This document shows positions 35,803 to 43,811 of a stretch of 64,000 nucleotides of DNA, piece by piece. A program made the translations under genes and the position numbers. The notes under the pieces were generated by a model. It saw only the letters and a list, made by a program, of their open reading frames with translations. It searched no databases and was not told the origin of the DNA. Each line of letters opens with the position of its first letter. The stretch's first letter is position 1. Source of the DNA: an uncultured Muribaculaceae bacterium (lineage in GTDB: Bacteria; Bacteroidota; Bacteroidia; Bacteroidales; Muribaculaceae); the NCBI GenBank assembly GCA_910586565.1, contig CAJUIT010000002.1:116933-180932 (forward strand), in the 5' to 3' direction.

Positions 35803-36368
35803 TTGGATATTTCGATTTTGCGGATTATTTTTGCCGGATTACCTGCAACAATAGTCATCGGTGGCACATCGCGGGTGACAACACTCTGCGCTCCCACAAT
35901 AGCTCCATACCCGATTTTCACTCCCGGCAGAATAGTTGAGTTTATGCCAATCCAAACTTTGTCCTCAATCACGATAGGGCAACCGTATGTCGCACTGCGG
36001 TTATCGGGATTCTCATCATGGTTGATGGTGATGAGATTGCATTTCGGCCCGATGAACACCTCGTTGCCGATTGTTATGCCTCCACGCCCGAAGAATGTGC
36101 AACACTGCTGTATGAAACACCCTTTGCCGATGGTTACAGGCTTGCCATAGTCAACGTAAAAAGGTGGTATTACGGTTGTAGTTTTATCAAGCGGCTTACC
36201 GAGTATTCTCCCCATGTATTCGTGCACTTCCCCGGGAGTTTTATAACCGGTGTTCATCTCAGTGGCTGTTTTCATGGTGGCGAATATGTCGGCAATCAGC
36301 TCCTCATATCCCGGTTCATCGGGCGACACCATTTCGCCACTCAGATCCTTCTCAAAAATATCTTTCAT
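35799..36368 (-). CDS. Hexapeptide-repeat (maltose/galactoside O-type) acetyltransferase A
   Basis: From the ATG at 36368 the product has 189 residues; an alternative ATG lies at 36377. It has an N-terminal helical Mac-type region, then left-handed beta-helix repeats (VTIGKGCFIQQCCTF, ITIGNEVFIGPKCNLITINHD, VIEDKVWIGINSTILPGVKIG, AIVGAQSVVTRDVPPMTIVAGNPAKII). The catalytic His is in NHDEN. It transfers acetyl from acetyl-CoA to a sugar or related hydroxyl. It is coupled to the reductase gene by an ATGA overlap and has a pair of direct repeats at 36426-36464 upstream. Confidence 0.9.
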   Translation of the reverse strand: MKDIFEKDLSGEMVSPDEPGYEELIADIFATMKTATEMNTGYKTPGEVHEYMGRILGKPLDKTTTVIPPFYVDYGKPVTIGKGCFIQQCCTFFGRGGITIGNEVFIGPKCNLITINHDENPDNRSATYGCPIVIEDKVWIGINSTILPGVKIGYGAIVGAQSVVTRDVPPMTIVAGNPAKIIRKIEISK

Positions 36369-36425
36369 GTTCAGCATCGGTTTTGATTATCTTCCGCGAA
36401 ATTACAAACAAAGCCCCGCAGCGGG

Positions 36426-36464
36426 TTTGCTGCGAGGCTCAAACGTCTTTGTTGTGAGGCTCAA
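36426..36464. promoter_or_regulatory. Direct-repeat operator pair upstream of acetyltransferase A
   Basis: TTTGCTGCGAGGCTCAA (36426-36442) and TTTGTTGTGAGGCTCAA (36448-36464), start-to-start 22 bp. The same arrangement occurs at 37865-37903 upstream of the AraC gene between them. The second repeat overlaps the last codon of acetyltransferase B. They are proposed AraC-type binding sites. Confidence 0.7.
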
Positions 36465-36985
36465 TCTATATTTTTGATGAATCTTGCCGGATTTCCTGCC
36501 ACTATTGTATTTGGCTGCACATCACGGGTGACCACACTTCCAGCCCCGACCACGGCATTTTCTCCGACCGTGACACCCGGCAATATCGTGGCACCGGCAC
36601 CAATCCATGCCTTGCGGCATATTTTCACAGGCTTACAGGTGATTATATTTCGATGTTCGAGGTCATGATTGTTGGATATAAGTTGCACATTGGCGGCAAT
36701 CAATGCTTCATCCTCGATTGTGATTCCTCCGGCCGACATCATCAGGCACCCCGGCATAACGACTACATTTTTACCGATTCTGACCTTATGCGGCCGAACT
36801 GCCGTCAGCGGGGTGTTAATTCGGCTCCCTTCACCCAATTCAGGGAATATTTCTTTCACAAGTTCATCATATTCCTCAGTCATAGGCATCGTGTGGTTCA
36901 GTCGGAATATCAACTGAGCCTGTTTTTTCGCCAACGCCAATTCTTCGGCACTCTGATTTGAACAATCAATCCTGATTTCTTCCAT
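36461..36985 (-). CDS. Hexapeptide-repeat acetyltransferase B
   Basis: A 174-residue left-handed beta-helix acetyltransferase, diverged from its neighbour. Visible parts are LIFRLNHTMPMTEEYDELVKE, VRIGKNVVVMPGCLMMSAGG, IAANVQLISNNHDLEHRN (catalytic His in NNHD), CRKAWIGAGATILPGVTVGE and VVGAGSVVTRDVQPNTIVAGNPARFI. It begins 5 bp after the AraC stop and is likely co-transcribed with it. It probably acts on the same class of small carbohydrate acceptor as acetyltransferase A. Confidence 0.9.
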   Translation of the reverse strand: MEEIRIDCSNQSAEELALAKKQAQLIFRLNHTMPMTEEYDELVKEIFPELGEGSRINTPLTAVRPHKVRIGKNVVVMPGCLMMSAGGITIEDEALIAANVQLISNNHDLEHRNIITCKPVKICRKAWIGAGATILPGVTVGENAVVGAGSVVTRDVQPNTIVAGNPARFIKNID

Positions 36986-36989
36986 ATAA

Positions 36990-37814
36990 TCATGCTATTA
37001 CAAGTGCGGTCGGGGCCATGCCGTATTTCTCCTTGAACACTTTTGAGAAATGAGAGAGATTCTTGAATCCAACCTTATAACACACATCGGTAATGTTGGC
37101 ACAACCCTGTCTGATTAAATCGTAGGCTGCTTCCAACCGTCGGTTTATAATCCATTTCAGGGGAGAAAGCTCGCTCACCTTCTTGAAATCGCGTTTGAAC
37201 GACGCAAGACTCCTGCCGGTGTAACGTGCCATCTCTTCCATTGAAAGTTCCTCCATGTAGTTCTCGTTCATAAACTCAAGCAAGTCGATTTTCCACGGGT
37301 CAGTGAAATCAAACAAAGAGGCATAGAGATTGCGGTCGGTGTTGAGCAGAACATACAGTCCTTCTATCATTTTCAGTTGCAGAAGGGCATCGGTCGGTTT
37401 AGTCCCCGACTCAAAGTAAGGTAAGATGGAATCAAACAAACTCCGTATATCAGGACGATTTGCGGGAAGTAATGTAAGACTCTTTCTATTGCGTTTAGCC
37501 ACCCCAGGTAATGATTTTTTATCAATGCCGGAGAAAAATTCCCGCAAAAATCTACGGTTGAATTTCAGAACCACGGAATGATAAGGAACGCCATCCTTAA
37601 CCCTTTTCTGCAACAACATCTTGTTATCGCGACGCATGAATGCACATTCGCCCGAATGAAGTATGGATTTCTTTCCCTTATCGGTAATTTCCAGCTCGCC
37701 GGAAACAATATATATCAGCGTATGCTCCGCATTTGGATGTGCACACTCCCTGTCGTCAGTGAAATAACTGGCGATAAATACATTGGAATAATCAAGTACC
37801 TTCAACTGCTCCAT
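36990..37814 (-). CDS. AraC-family regulator of the acetyltransferase/reductase cluster
   Basis: From the ATG at 37814 (MEQLKVLDYSN) the product has 274 residues. It has a cupin-type N-terminal sensor (HTLIYIVSGELEITDKGKKSILHSGE) and a C-terminal double HTH (LSMEEMARYTGRSLASFKRDFK; ITDVCYKVGFKNLSHFSKVFKEKYGMAP). An upstream in-frame TTG lies within the -7 box TAAATTTG and is rejected. Paired direct repeats upstream of this gene (37865-37903) and upstream of acetyltransferase A suggest it controls both transcripts, including its own. Confidence 0.92.
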   Translation of the reverse strand: MEQLKVLDYSNVFIASYFTDDRECAHPNAEHTLIYIVSGELEITDKGKKSILHSGECAFMRRDNKMLLQKRVKDGVPYHSVVLKFNRRFLREFFSGIDKKSLPGVAKRNRKSLTLLPANRPDIRSLFDSILPYFESGTKPTDALLQLKMIEGLYVLLNTDRNLYASLFDFTDPWKIDLLEFMNENYMEELSMEEMARYTGRSLASFKRDFKKVSELSPLKWIINRRLEAAYDLIRQGCANITDVCYKVGFKNLSHFSKVFKEKYGMAPTALVIA

Positions 37815-37864
37815 ATAACATCCTGTTTCAGGCTGCAAATTTAATACAAATATCCTATAATCCC

Positions 37865-37903
37865 TTTGCTCACCGGCTCAAAGCGCTTTGTTCACAGGCT
37901 CGG
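37865..37903. promoter_or_regulatory. Direct-repeat operator pair upstream of the AraC gene
   Basis: TTTGCTCACCGGCTCAA (37865-37881) and TTTGTTCACAGGCTCGG (37887-37903), start-to-start 22 bp, matching the pair at 36426-36464 in sequence, order and spacing. It sits between the divergent AraC and DUF1016 genes. A CAAAGCGCTTTG palindrome spans the junction of the two repeats. Confidence 0.7.
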
Positions 37904-37923
37904 TGAAAATCAATAAAATTGCA

Positions 37924-37931
37924 TAACTTTG
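37924..37931 (+). promoter_or_regulatory. -7 box of the DUF1016 gene
   Basis: TAACTTTG lies 40 nt upstream of the ATG at 37972. No matching -33 TTG at the usual distance was found. Confidence 0.45.
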
Positions 37932-37971
37932 CAACAGCAAAACACGACCAACCGCTTTACTCCGATAAATC

Positions 37972-39084
37972 ATGAGCAAACTTATAAAAACTGATGCCGA
38001 CTACTCCCGGTGGATACAGGAGTTGAAAGACCGATACAGATGCGCCCAAATAAAGGCTGCCACACGCGTTAACCAAGAGTTGCTACGCTTCTATTGGTCG
38101 GTTGGACGTGACATTGTGGCTCGTGACGCTGAAAACAAATACGGCTCAGGTTTTTATAAAAATCTCAGTCAGGATTTGAAAGATGCTTTGCCCGACTCAG
38201 ATGGTTTCTCACCGGTTAATCTTTTCTATATGAGGAGATTTTATGATTTGTATTCTGATACAGCCAAAAATCTTCCACAAGTTGTGGAAGATTCCGCACA
38301 TGCAAATCTTCCACAGCTTGCGGAAAATTCCGAGGACAAGATATGCCGACAAGATGTTGGCGATTTCATTTTCTTGGTTCCGTGGGGGCATCACCGTATA
38401 ATTATTGATAAATATTACAAGAACAGAGACCTTGATGCGGCGATATTCTATTTGAAGAAAACCGTAGAGGATGGCTGGTCGCGGAATGTCTTGAAAACAT
38501 TCATTGATAGTGGCCTTCATCTTCGTCAGGGCAAAGCTCAGTCAAGTTTCTCACGCCTGCTGCCGGCTCCAAACAGCGACCTCGCACAAGAGATTACACG
38601 AGATCCGTATATCTTCGACTTTACCGAAATGACAGAGCCGTACAAAGAGCGCGAACTGAAAAAGGCTTTGATGGATAACATCTCCCGCTTTCTTCTGGAA
38701 TTAGGTTCGGGCTTTGCATACGTTGGTCAGGAATATAGGTTGAAAATTGGTCATACCGAGAAATTCATAGACCTGCTGTTTTACAATATCCGCCTACACG
38801 CTTATTGTGTGATTGAGGTAAAAACCGGGACATTCGACTCCGGTGACATCGGACAGCTCGGCACATATATGACCGCTGTCAATCATCTTGTAAAGACCGA
38901 ACAGGATAATCCCACCATCGGGCTGCTTATATGCAAAGACAAAGACAATGTGCTTGCCCAATATGCACTTGAATCATCCTCTCAGCCAATCGGTGTCGCA
39001 GAATTTCAACTGACAAAATTCATCCCCGATGAATTCAAAAGCACCTTGCCAACCATCGAGGACATAGAAACAGAGCTGAAATAA
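37972..39084 (+). CDS. DUF1016 (YhcG-type) PDDEXK nuclease-domain protein, complete
   Basis: A 370-residue protein with the two-domain layout of the family. The N-terminal DUF1016 domain has AATRVNQELLRFYWSVGRDI, FSPVNLFYMRRFYDLY and VPWGHHRIIIDK. The C-terminal PDDEXK domain has FIDLLFYNIRLHAYCVIEVKTG, giving the Asp and the ExK triad. Such proteins bind or cut nucleic acid and are common in accessory regions beside defence or mobile genes; cellular role unproven. Between domains it has a variable linker (NLPQVVEDS...NLPQLAENS). Its last 428 coding bases are duplicated at 43812-44240. Confidence 0.9.
   Translation: MSKLIKTDADYSRWIQELKDRYRCAQIKAATRVNQELLRFYWSVGRDIVARDAENKYGSGFYKNLSQDLKDALPDSDGFSPVNLFYMRRFYDLYSDTAKNLPQVVEDSAHANLPQLAENSEDKICRQDVGDFIFLVPWGHHRIIIDKYYKNRDLDAAIFYLKKTVEDGWSRNVLKTFIDSGLHLRQGKAQSSFSRLLPAPNSDLAQEITRDPYIFDFTEMTEPYKERELKKALMDNISRFLLELGSGFAYVGQEYRLKIGHTEKFIDLLFYNIRLHAYCVIEVKTGTFDSGDIGQLGTYMTAVNHLVKTEQDNPTIGLLICKDKDNVLAQYALESSSQPIGVAEFQLTKFIPDEFKSTLPTIEDIETELK
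38269..38293. repeat. Perfect palindrome inside the DUF1016 linker
   Basis: AATCTTCCACAA, one base, then the exact reverse complement. A diverged copy (AAATCTTCCACAGCTTGCGG) follows about 35 bp later and encodes the repeated NLPQ peptide. Confidence 0.5.
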
Positions 39085-39085
39085 C
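38657..39085 (+). repeat. 429-bp direct repeat, left copy
   Basis: It covers the 3' end of the DUF1016 gene and its stop. By eye it differs from 43812-44240 at only four positions, all within the last 75 bp. The copies begin 5155 bp apart. Confidence 0.9.
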
Positions 39086-39116
39086 CTGTATTTTCTGCAT
39101 TATCCGCATTTTGAAT

Positions 39117-39872
39117 ATGAAAACGCCCGACGAATTTTTCATACCAGACAACGAGGTAAAGCTACCTGATGAACTCGATTACAGCAGAGTGAACGAATAC
39201 GTCCGCTCCGCAGAGGCGTTTTCTCGTTCCACATACCAAAGCGTCTATATAATAGACTATTTCAAGCAGAATTTCCTGTATGTGTCGCCCAACCCTATGT
39301 TCCTGTGCGGACTTACGCCGGAGCAGATGATTGACCTCGGCTACCAGTTCTATCTTAAATATGTGCCCGAGGACGAACAGGCCCTTTTGCTCGACATCAA
39401 CCGTGTGGGCTTTGCCTTTCACAATCAAATCCCTCTCGAACAGCGCAAGGATTGGTACATATCATACGATTTTCATATTCTCAACGACGGCCACCCAATT
39501 CTCATTAACCATAAGCTGACCTCCCTTGCTTTGACTTCCGACGGCAGGATTTGGCTTGCCCTATGCGTTGTGTCTGCCTCCACCCACACCACGCCCGGCC
39601 ATATCGAAATGCACCATGTCGGCATCCCCGACTATTTCGCATTTAATCCCGTCACCCGTCGGTGGGATAAGAAAGCTATGCCGAACCTTACCGAGGGGGA
39701 GAAGTCGGTGCTTACACTTTCTATACAAGGCTATACGATGTCGGAGATTGCCGACCGCATCTGCCTCTCGCCCGACACCGTCAAGAAATACCGTCAGCGC
39801 ATTTTTGAAAAACTCGGTGTGCGCAACATATCCGAGGCTATCGCGGCTGCCACCAACAACAAGCTACTCTAA
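39117..39872 (+). CDS. LuxR-type HTH regulator with PAS-like sensor
   Basis: From the ATG at 39117 (MKTPDEFFIPD) the product has 251 residues. Residues about 45-160 form a PAS-like sensor (FLYVSPNPMFLCGLTPEQM). The last 65 carry a LuxR/GerE HTH: LTEGEKSVLTLSIQGYTMSE, IADRICLSPDTVKKYRQRIF and EKLGVRNISEAIAAA. It starts 33 bp after the DUF1016 stop and is oriented toward the ThiF-like gene, whose 3' end it overlaps by 9 bp. It likely controls the divergent ThiF-like and TonB genes through the dyad at 40394-40515; that is inference. Confidence 0.88.
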   Translation: MKTPDEFFIPDNEVKLPDELDYSRVNEYVRSAEAFSRSTYQSVYIIDYFKQNFLYVSPNPMFLCGLTPEQMIDLGYQFYLKYVPEDEQALLLDINRVGFAFHNQIPLEQRKDWYISYDFHILNDGHPILINHKLTSLALTSDGRIWLALCVVSASTHTTPGHIEMHHVGIPDYFAFNPVTRRWDKKAMPNLTEGEKSVLTLSIQGYTMSEIADRICLSPDTVKKYRQRIFEKLGVRNISEAIAAATNNKLL

Positions 39873-40379
39873 ATTTTTCGATAGATAGAAGCGCGGAAAG
39901 TGCTTCACATCACGCCCAACTGCGATATTAGCCAATATCCGGGCGCAGATACAGGCTGCTGTTTGCTGCGCCTTTGCGGATTGTTCGCCCTGCTCAATCC
40001 TCGGTAATACCACGCGCAACCAGTCGCTGTTATCAATATTCCAAAACGCACAATACCCCGACATATATTTTGCGGCACACAGGCGCACATCACCCTTTGC
40101 CTCTAATTCAGGCTTATCATCGGGCAACACAACCATAGCCGCACCACCCTCGATAAAATCAAACGGATATATGACCGGCAATTTACCGCCCAACCGGGCC
40201 GATATTCCATTCATAGCCAAATCGACCGCAATATCGGCAGACTCCGTCTGAGCTTCCATATGTATAATATTGTGGAACCCGACTTTTAGCAAAACCGTAT
40301 TGATAGCGTCTGCAAATTCGCCCGTGCCCACTATCATTATCCGGCAGCTTTCAATCTTATTTTTTTCTTCGCTTGTCAT
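39864..40379 (-). CDS. Short Rossmann-fold protein, ThiF/E1-like remnant or diverged form
   Basis: From the ATG at 40379 (MTSEEKNKIES) the product has 171 residues. A glycine-rich nucleotide-binding start (CRIMIVGTGEFADAINTVLL) is followed by alternating strands and helices. The C-terminal CARILANIAVGRDVKHFPRFY resembles the end of ThiF/HesA-type adenylating enzymes. It is much shorter than a full E1-like enzyme and lacks a visible catalytic Cys loop. It is divergent from the TonB receptor and overlaps the end of the luxR-type gene tail to tail. Confidence 0.5.
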   Translation of the reverse strand: MTSEEKNKIESCRIMIVGTGEFADAINTVLLKVGFHNIIHMEAQTESADIAVDLAMNGISARLGGKLPVIYPFDFIEGGAAMVVLPDDKPELEAKGDVRLCAAKYMSGYCAFWNIDNSDWLRVVLPRIEQGEQSAKAQQTAACICARILANIAVGRDVKHFPRFYLSKNLE

Positions 40380-40393
40380 ATCATTTTTTATAT

Positions 40394-40515
40394 GATGCAA
40401 AATTAAAGAAAGCCCCAAGCCTGTACCATACCCAAAAGTGTACATTTTCGTCTGCAAATGCAAACGTACACTTTTGGGTATGGCAAGGAATTTTCAACGG
40501 CTGTAATTTTGCATC
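40394..40515. promoter_or_regulatory. Exactly symmetrical divergent promoter with 18-bp inverted repeat
   Basis: Outer repeats GATGCAAAATTA (40394-40405) and TAATTTTGCATC (40504-40515) contain the -7 boxes of both divergent genes. Inner 18-bp arms CCATACCCAAAAGTGTAC (40426-40443) and their exact complement (40466-40483) lie between them. Both pairs share one dyad centre at 40454.5. The inner arms are candidate operators. Confidence 0.75.
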
Positions 40516-40536
40516 AGAAATAAAAACATCACCAAT

Positions 40537-42624
40537 ATGAAGACAATAATAACAATACTGATGACACTGTTTCCAATCCTGGCATTGGCACAGAGTGAAG
40601 CCCTTGACACCATCACAGCTCAAGAGCTTAATGAAGTGGTTGTAGAGGCACGAATGCAGCGCACTTCATCCTCAGCATCAACATACATTCCGCTGGCTCG
40701 CCAGAAAAATTCAGCGACAGATGCTATCTCTCTTCTTAGCCAGATGGCAATACCACAGCTTGAGGTACAACCCGGAAACTTCAATGTCAAGACTTTATCA
40801 GGACAAAGTGTGGCTATATATATCAACTATGTAGCCGCCACGGAACAAGATTTGACCGGTCTGCGACCTACCGATGTCAAAAAAGTTGAGTATCTGATGT
40901 ATCCGCAGGATCCTCGTTTCAAAGGTGCTCAATATGTGGTAAATTTCACCGTACAAAAATACGAATGGGGTGGTTATACAAAAATCACCGGTAACAAGTG
41001 GTTTGGAGTTAACCGTACAGAAGGCTCTGTTTACTCGAAGTTTGCATACAAGGCCATGAGTTATGACCTTTTCGCAGACGAAAAATATCTCACTGCCCGT
41101 CACAATGGGGCGCAATCTGTTGAGACATTTCATTTCCCAAATCTATTTGGTGAGGGAGAACAAACTGTTGAGAGAATTGCCACACCCTTATCCTCACGCT
41201 ATCGCAACAACAGTAACGACATCGCTTTTAGAGCAATGTATTCGTCTCAGAAAGTTCAGATAGCAAACAAATTATCTTTTAATGTCACCTCTATTCCGCG
41301 CAATAACCTTGAAAGTCAGTTATCCTATAAAGATGACTTTCTTCCTTCTTCAAAAGCTTCAACGATCGCGTCAAATCATAATTGGGGGCTAACTTACGAT
41401 TTTGAGACATACGCATCGTTTAACGAGAAGCTTGCACTGAATATAGAAGGTCTATATCAATACGGCCATAATATACAGAATTATCTTTATGCAGAAGATT
41501 ATATATCAATAGTCAACGATGCAAGAGAGAATAATCATCAAGTGCGTGTAATGCCTACCCTTGTCTGGAATCCCAACCAGCACAATAGTATAATGCCCTT
41601 GATAGCAGGGGAATATTATCGTTCATCTATAGATTATCTTGGAAGTTCACCCTCTCAACAACAATATGATGTATGGGGACTTGTAGGTGGTCTCAGATAT
41701 ACGTTTATTCAACCTAAATGGACCGCCGGCACATTATTTACATGGGTATATGCAAATACAAATCTGACAGACACGAAAATAACTGATACCTATCCACAAG
41801 GAAACATATTCGGAACTTTCTCGCCTAATGACAAGAACCAATTTGAATTTACATGGGCATTTGGAAAACAGATACCAAGCACTTATCAGAAGAGTCCGAA
41901 CATGTTGCAGCAGGACGAACTTATGTGGTATTCCGGCAATCCGGACCTCAATAATTTCTGGAAACATCACATTAGCCTGCAATATCTTTGGTTGCCCAAC
42001 AATAAATGGCAACTTGCGGCCGACACATATTATTACACAGAACGCGACCGGGTAGTCACGCTATACAGTCCTGTTGCACCGGATGGCGCCATGCTCCGCA
42101 AATATATCAATGGAGGCAATTATGATGTTGCTATGGTTGGCTTTAGCGGAACAGCCAAATTCCTTGGAGGTAAGTTGATAGCAAAAGTTCACCCTCAATA
42201 TTGGTATAGATCAATTTCTGGAGAGTATTCTCTTTCGTTAAATGAAATAACCTGCTCTGCTCAGTTGACTTGGTATTTTGGAAACTTCTATATGTTCGGA
42301 TGGTACATGACACCAAGCACTTATATCCCTGATGAATCCGGGATGAAGACACGCACACCATCAAGTTACCAGATTCAGTTAGGATGGGGAAAAGATGCAT
42401 GGAGACTGTCAGCTACCGCATATAATTTTCTTCGTTCATCATGGGAATCCTCCCGACAGGAATTATATAGCAGGAACTACAGTTTTAATCGACAAGAGTA
42501 TAGCACAAGCGAGCATATGCGTTTCCAATTCTCAGCCACATATACATTTGGATATGGCAAGAAATTGCAACGAAATAACGAAATATCTGGTTCGGGCACT
42601 ATTGAATCTGCAATCCTAAAATAA
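40537..42624 (+). CDS. TonB-dependent receptor-like outer-membrane protein
   Basis: A 695-residue protein with a signal peptide (MKTIITILMTLFPILALAQ). A short TonB-box-like ELNEVVVEA and a plug domain (LSQMAIPQLEVQPGNFNVKTLSGQ..., about residues 60-135) precede a large beta-barrel rich in Tyr and Trp ending in FQFSATYTFGYG. No carboxypeptidase-like N-domain is present. The coding sequence is visibly more AT-rich than the genes around 9-15 kb and 57-63 kb, which suggests transfer. Substrate unknown. The symmetrical promoter upstream suggests co-regulation with the ThiF-like gene. Confidence 0.82.
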   Translation: MKTIITILMTLFPILALAQSEALDTITAQELNEVVVEARMQRTSSSASTYIPLARQKNSATDAISLLSQMAIPQLEVQPGNFNVKTLSGQSVAIYINYVAATEQDLTGLRPTDVKKVEYLMYPQDPRFKGAQYVVNFTVQKYEWGGYTKITGNKWFGVNRTEGSVYSKFAYKAMSYDLFADEKYLTARHNGAQSVETFHFPNLFGEGEQTVERIATPLSSRYRNNSNDIAFRAMYSSQKVQIANKLSFNVTSIPRNNLESQLSYKDDFLPSSKASTIASNHNWGLTYDFETYASFNEKLALNIEGLYQYGHNIQNYLYAEDYISIVNDARENNHQVRVMPTLVWNPNQHNSIMPLIAGEYYRSSIDYLGSSPSQQQYDVWGLVGGLRYTFIQPKWTAGTLFTWVYANTNLTDTKITDTYPQGNIFGTFSPNDKNQFEFTWAFGKQIPSTYQKSPNMLQQDELMWYSGNPDLNNFWKHHISLQYLWLPNNKWQLAADTYYYTERDRVVTLYSPVAPDGAMLRKYINGGNYDVAMVGFSGTAKFLGGKLIAKVHPQYWYRSISGEYSLSLNEITCSAQLTWYFGNFYMFGWYMTPSTYIPDESGMKTRTPSSYQIQLGWGKDAWRLSATAYNFLRSSWESSRQELYSRNYSFNRQEYSTSEHMRFQFSATYTFGYGKKLQRNNEISGSGTIESAILK

Positions 42625-42645
42625 ACAGCTAATCATACAAAAATA

Positions 42646-42679
42646 CAGTCAGCTCCCGACACTCGCCGAGAGCTGACTG
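42646..42679. terminator. Hairpin between TonB receptor and relaxase remnant
   Basis: CAGTCAGCTC (42646-42655) pairs with GAGCTGACTG (42670-42679). It lies between convergent genes and could terminate either. Confidence 0.5.
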
Positions 42680-42699
42680 ATGTAAGGAAGATACAAACT

Positions 42700-43581
42700 T
42701 TATATATGCATTCCGCCTGTCATGGTGTTTGGATTCTGACCTCGTTTGATGGCTCTGAATCTGCGCAGGGCTTCTTGTACAGGTAAATCCATGTGTGCGG
42801 CTCGGTATTCAGGCCATGTTATGCCTCCGCCACCTGTGAAACCTTGTTCTTCTTGCGGAGAAGACGGTTGCACGGAATGTCCTGATGAAACTGAATTAGA
42901 GGGCGCAGCTTGCTTTGGGTTGTCCGGATTGCTTAGATAGGAGCACGGCCTCATTGCTGTTCTGTCGAACTTGACAAATACGGTGGGGTGGTTGCCGGTG
43001 TAACTGTCAAGACGGATTGTTTTGCCCGAAACGTAGTCATTCACTTGTTGAGCGGTCAATCTGACTCCAAGTAGTTTATTTATCGGTCGTATCGTACCGT
43101 CTATGAACATGAATTCCGATTTCGGATGCAGGGGCGTGTTTTTGGAAAGATGTTTCGAGAGGTTGGCAAAGCTGAATTTGCGGTCAATCTTAGATGCCGG
43201 AAATTTCTTGCCTTTTCTTGTGAACCAAAGTCCTTGAACCTGATTCGTGCCACGTCGATACTTAAATTTAACGCCAACTCCTGCCGCTTTCAAACGATTC
43301 CCAAACTGCTCGAATGTATAGATGCCCTTGTAGTTCCATGCATCGTTGACGTGAAAGTTCAGAGAAAAGTGGCCGACCACGTTTTTTAACTTAGGGTTCA
43401 GAGCCTGATTATCCTCGAAAGAGGCGATAATTTCTTCTCTGCCTCCGTATGTCGCCACTCCCTCGGCATCAATCAAACGCCATTCATCACACGGAGATCC
43501 GTCGGGATTATCCTTTTTAGCGCGTGTGACATAATTGACGCACCCGCGAAAATCACCGCCTTTTCTTAACTTGGCCATCAT
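42700..43581 (-). pseudogene. Mobilization relaxase with internal loss of the catalytic core
   Basis: The 293-residue frame starts like Bacteroidales relaxase/mobilization nucleases (MAKLRKGGDFRGCVNYVTRA; IIASFEDNQALNPKLKNVVG; GHFSLNFHVNDA). It then jumps directly to a C-terminal-type region (TFEQFGNRLKAAGVGVKFKY; GLWFTRKGKKFPASKIDRKF). The HxDxxHxH metal-binding motif expected between them is absent, so a deletion in frame is likely and nicking activity is doubtful. Its 5' end overlaps the mobC remnant by 29 bp, the normal arrangement in mobilizable elements. Confidence 0.7.
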
Positions 43582-43811
43582 ACGCTGTCGGGGTATTTCG
43601 GTAGATTTTTATCAGCGAAACAATGAAATCTCGGCTGTTCACAATGTCCTGATATGTCTTGACAATCCGCTCGTTATTGATTCCTCCGCGCAAGATTGCG
43701 TTACAGAATTTCGCAATCTGATTGAGGTTCTCTGCGATGCCTTGCAGGTCGCGGATGGCTTTCACATCTTTCGGTTTAAGCCTTTCCACCACTTTACAAT
43801 GGAGTGCGGAG
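43553..43811 (-). pseudogene. mobC relaxosome gene, 3' remnant
   Basis: The minus frame gives ...HCKVVERLKPKDVKAIRDLQ, then GIAENLNQIAKFCNAI and a basic C-terminus, as in the MobC family that helps the relaxase at oriT. The N-terminal part is missing: the reading frame meets the DUF1016 repeat boundary at 43812. Translation could only begin at internal GTG codons near 43792. It is truncated by the same rearrangement that created the repeat. Confidence 0.65.

Noticed and set aside
43535..43810. N-terminal part of a 234-codon frame fused to the DUF1016 fragment
   Set aside because: This part is antisense to the relaxase and mobC remnants; the fusion is a by-product of the rearrangement.
39086..43811. 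Integrase gene of the bracketed element
   Set aside because: Searched by eye for tyrosine or serine recombinase motifs in the translated frames; none found, so an autonomous element is not claimed.
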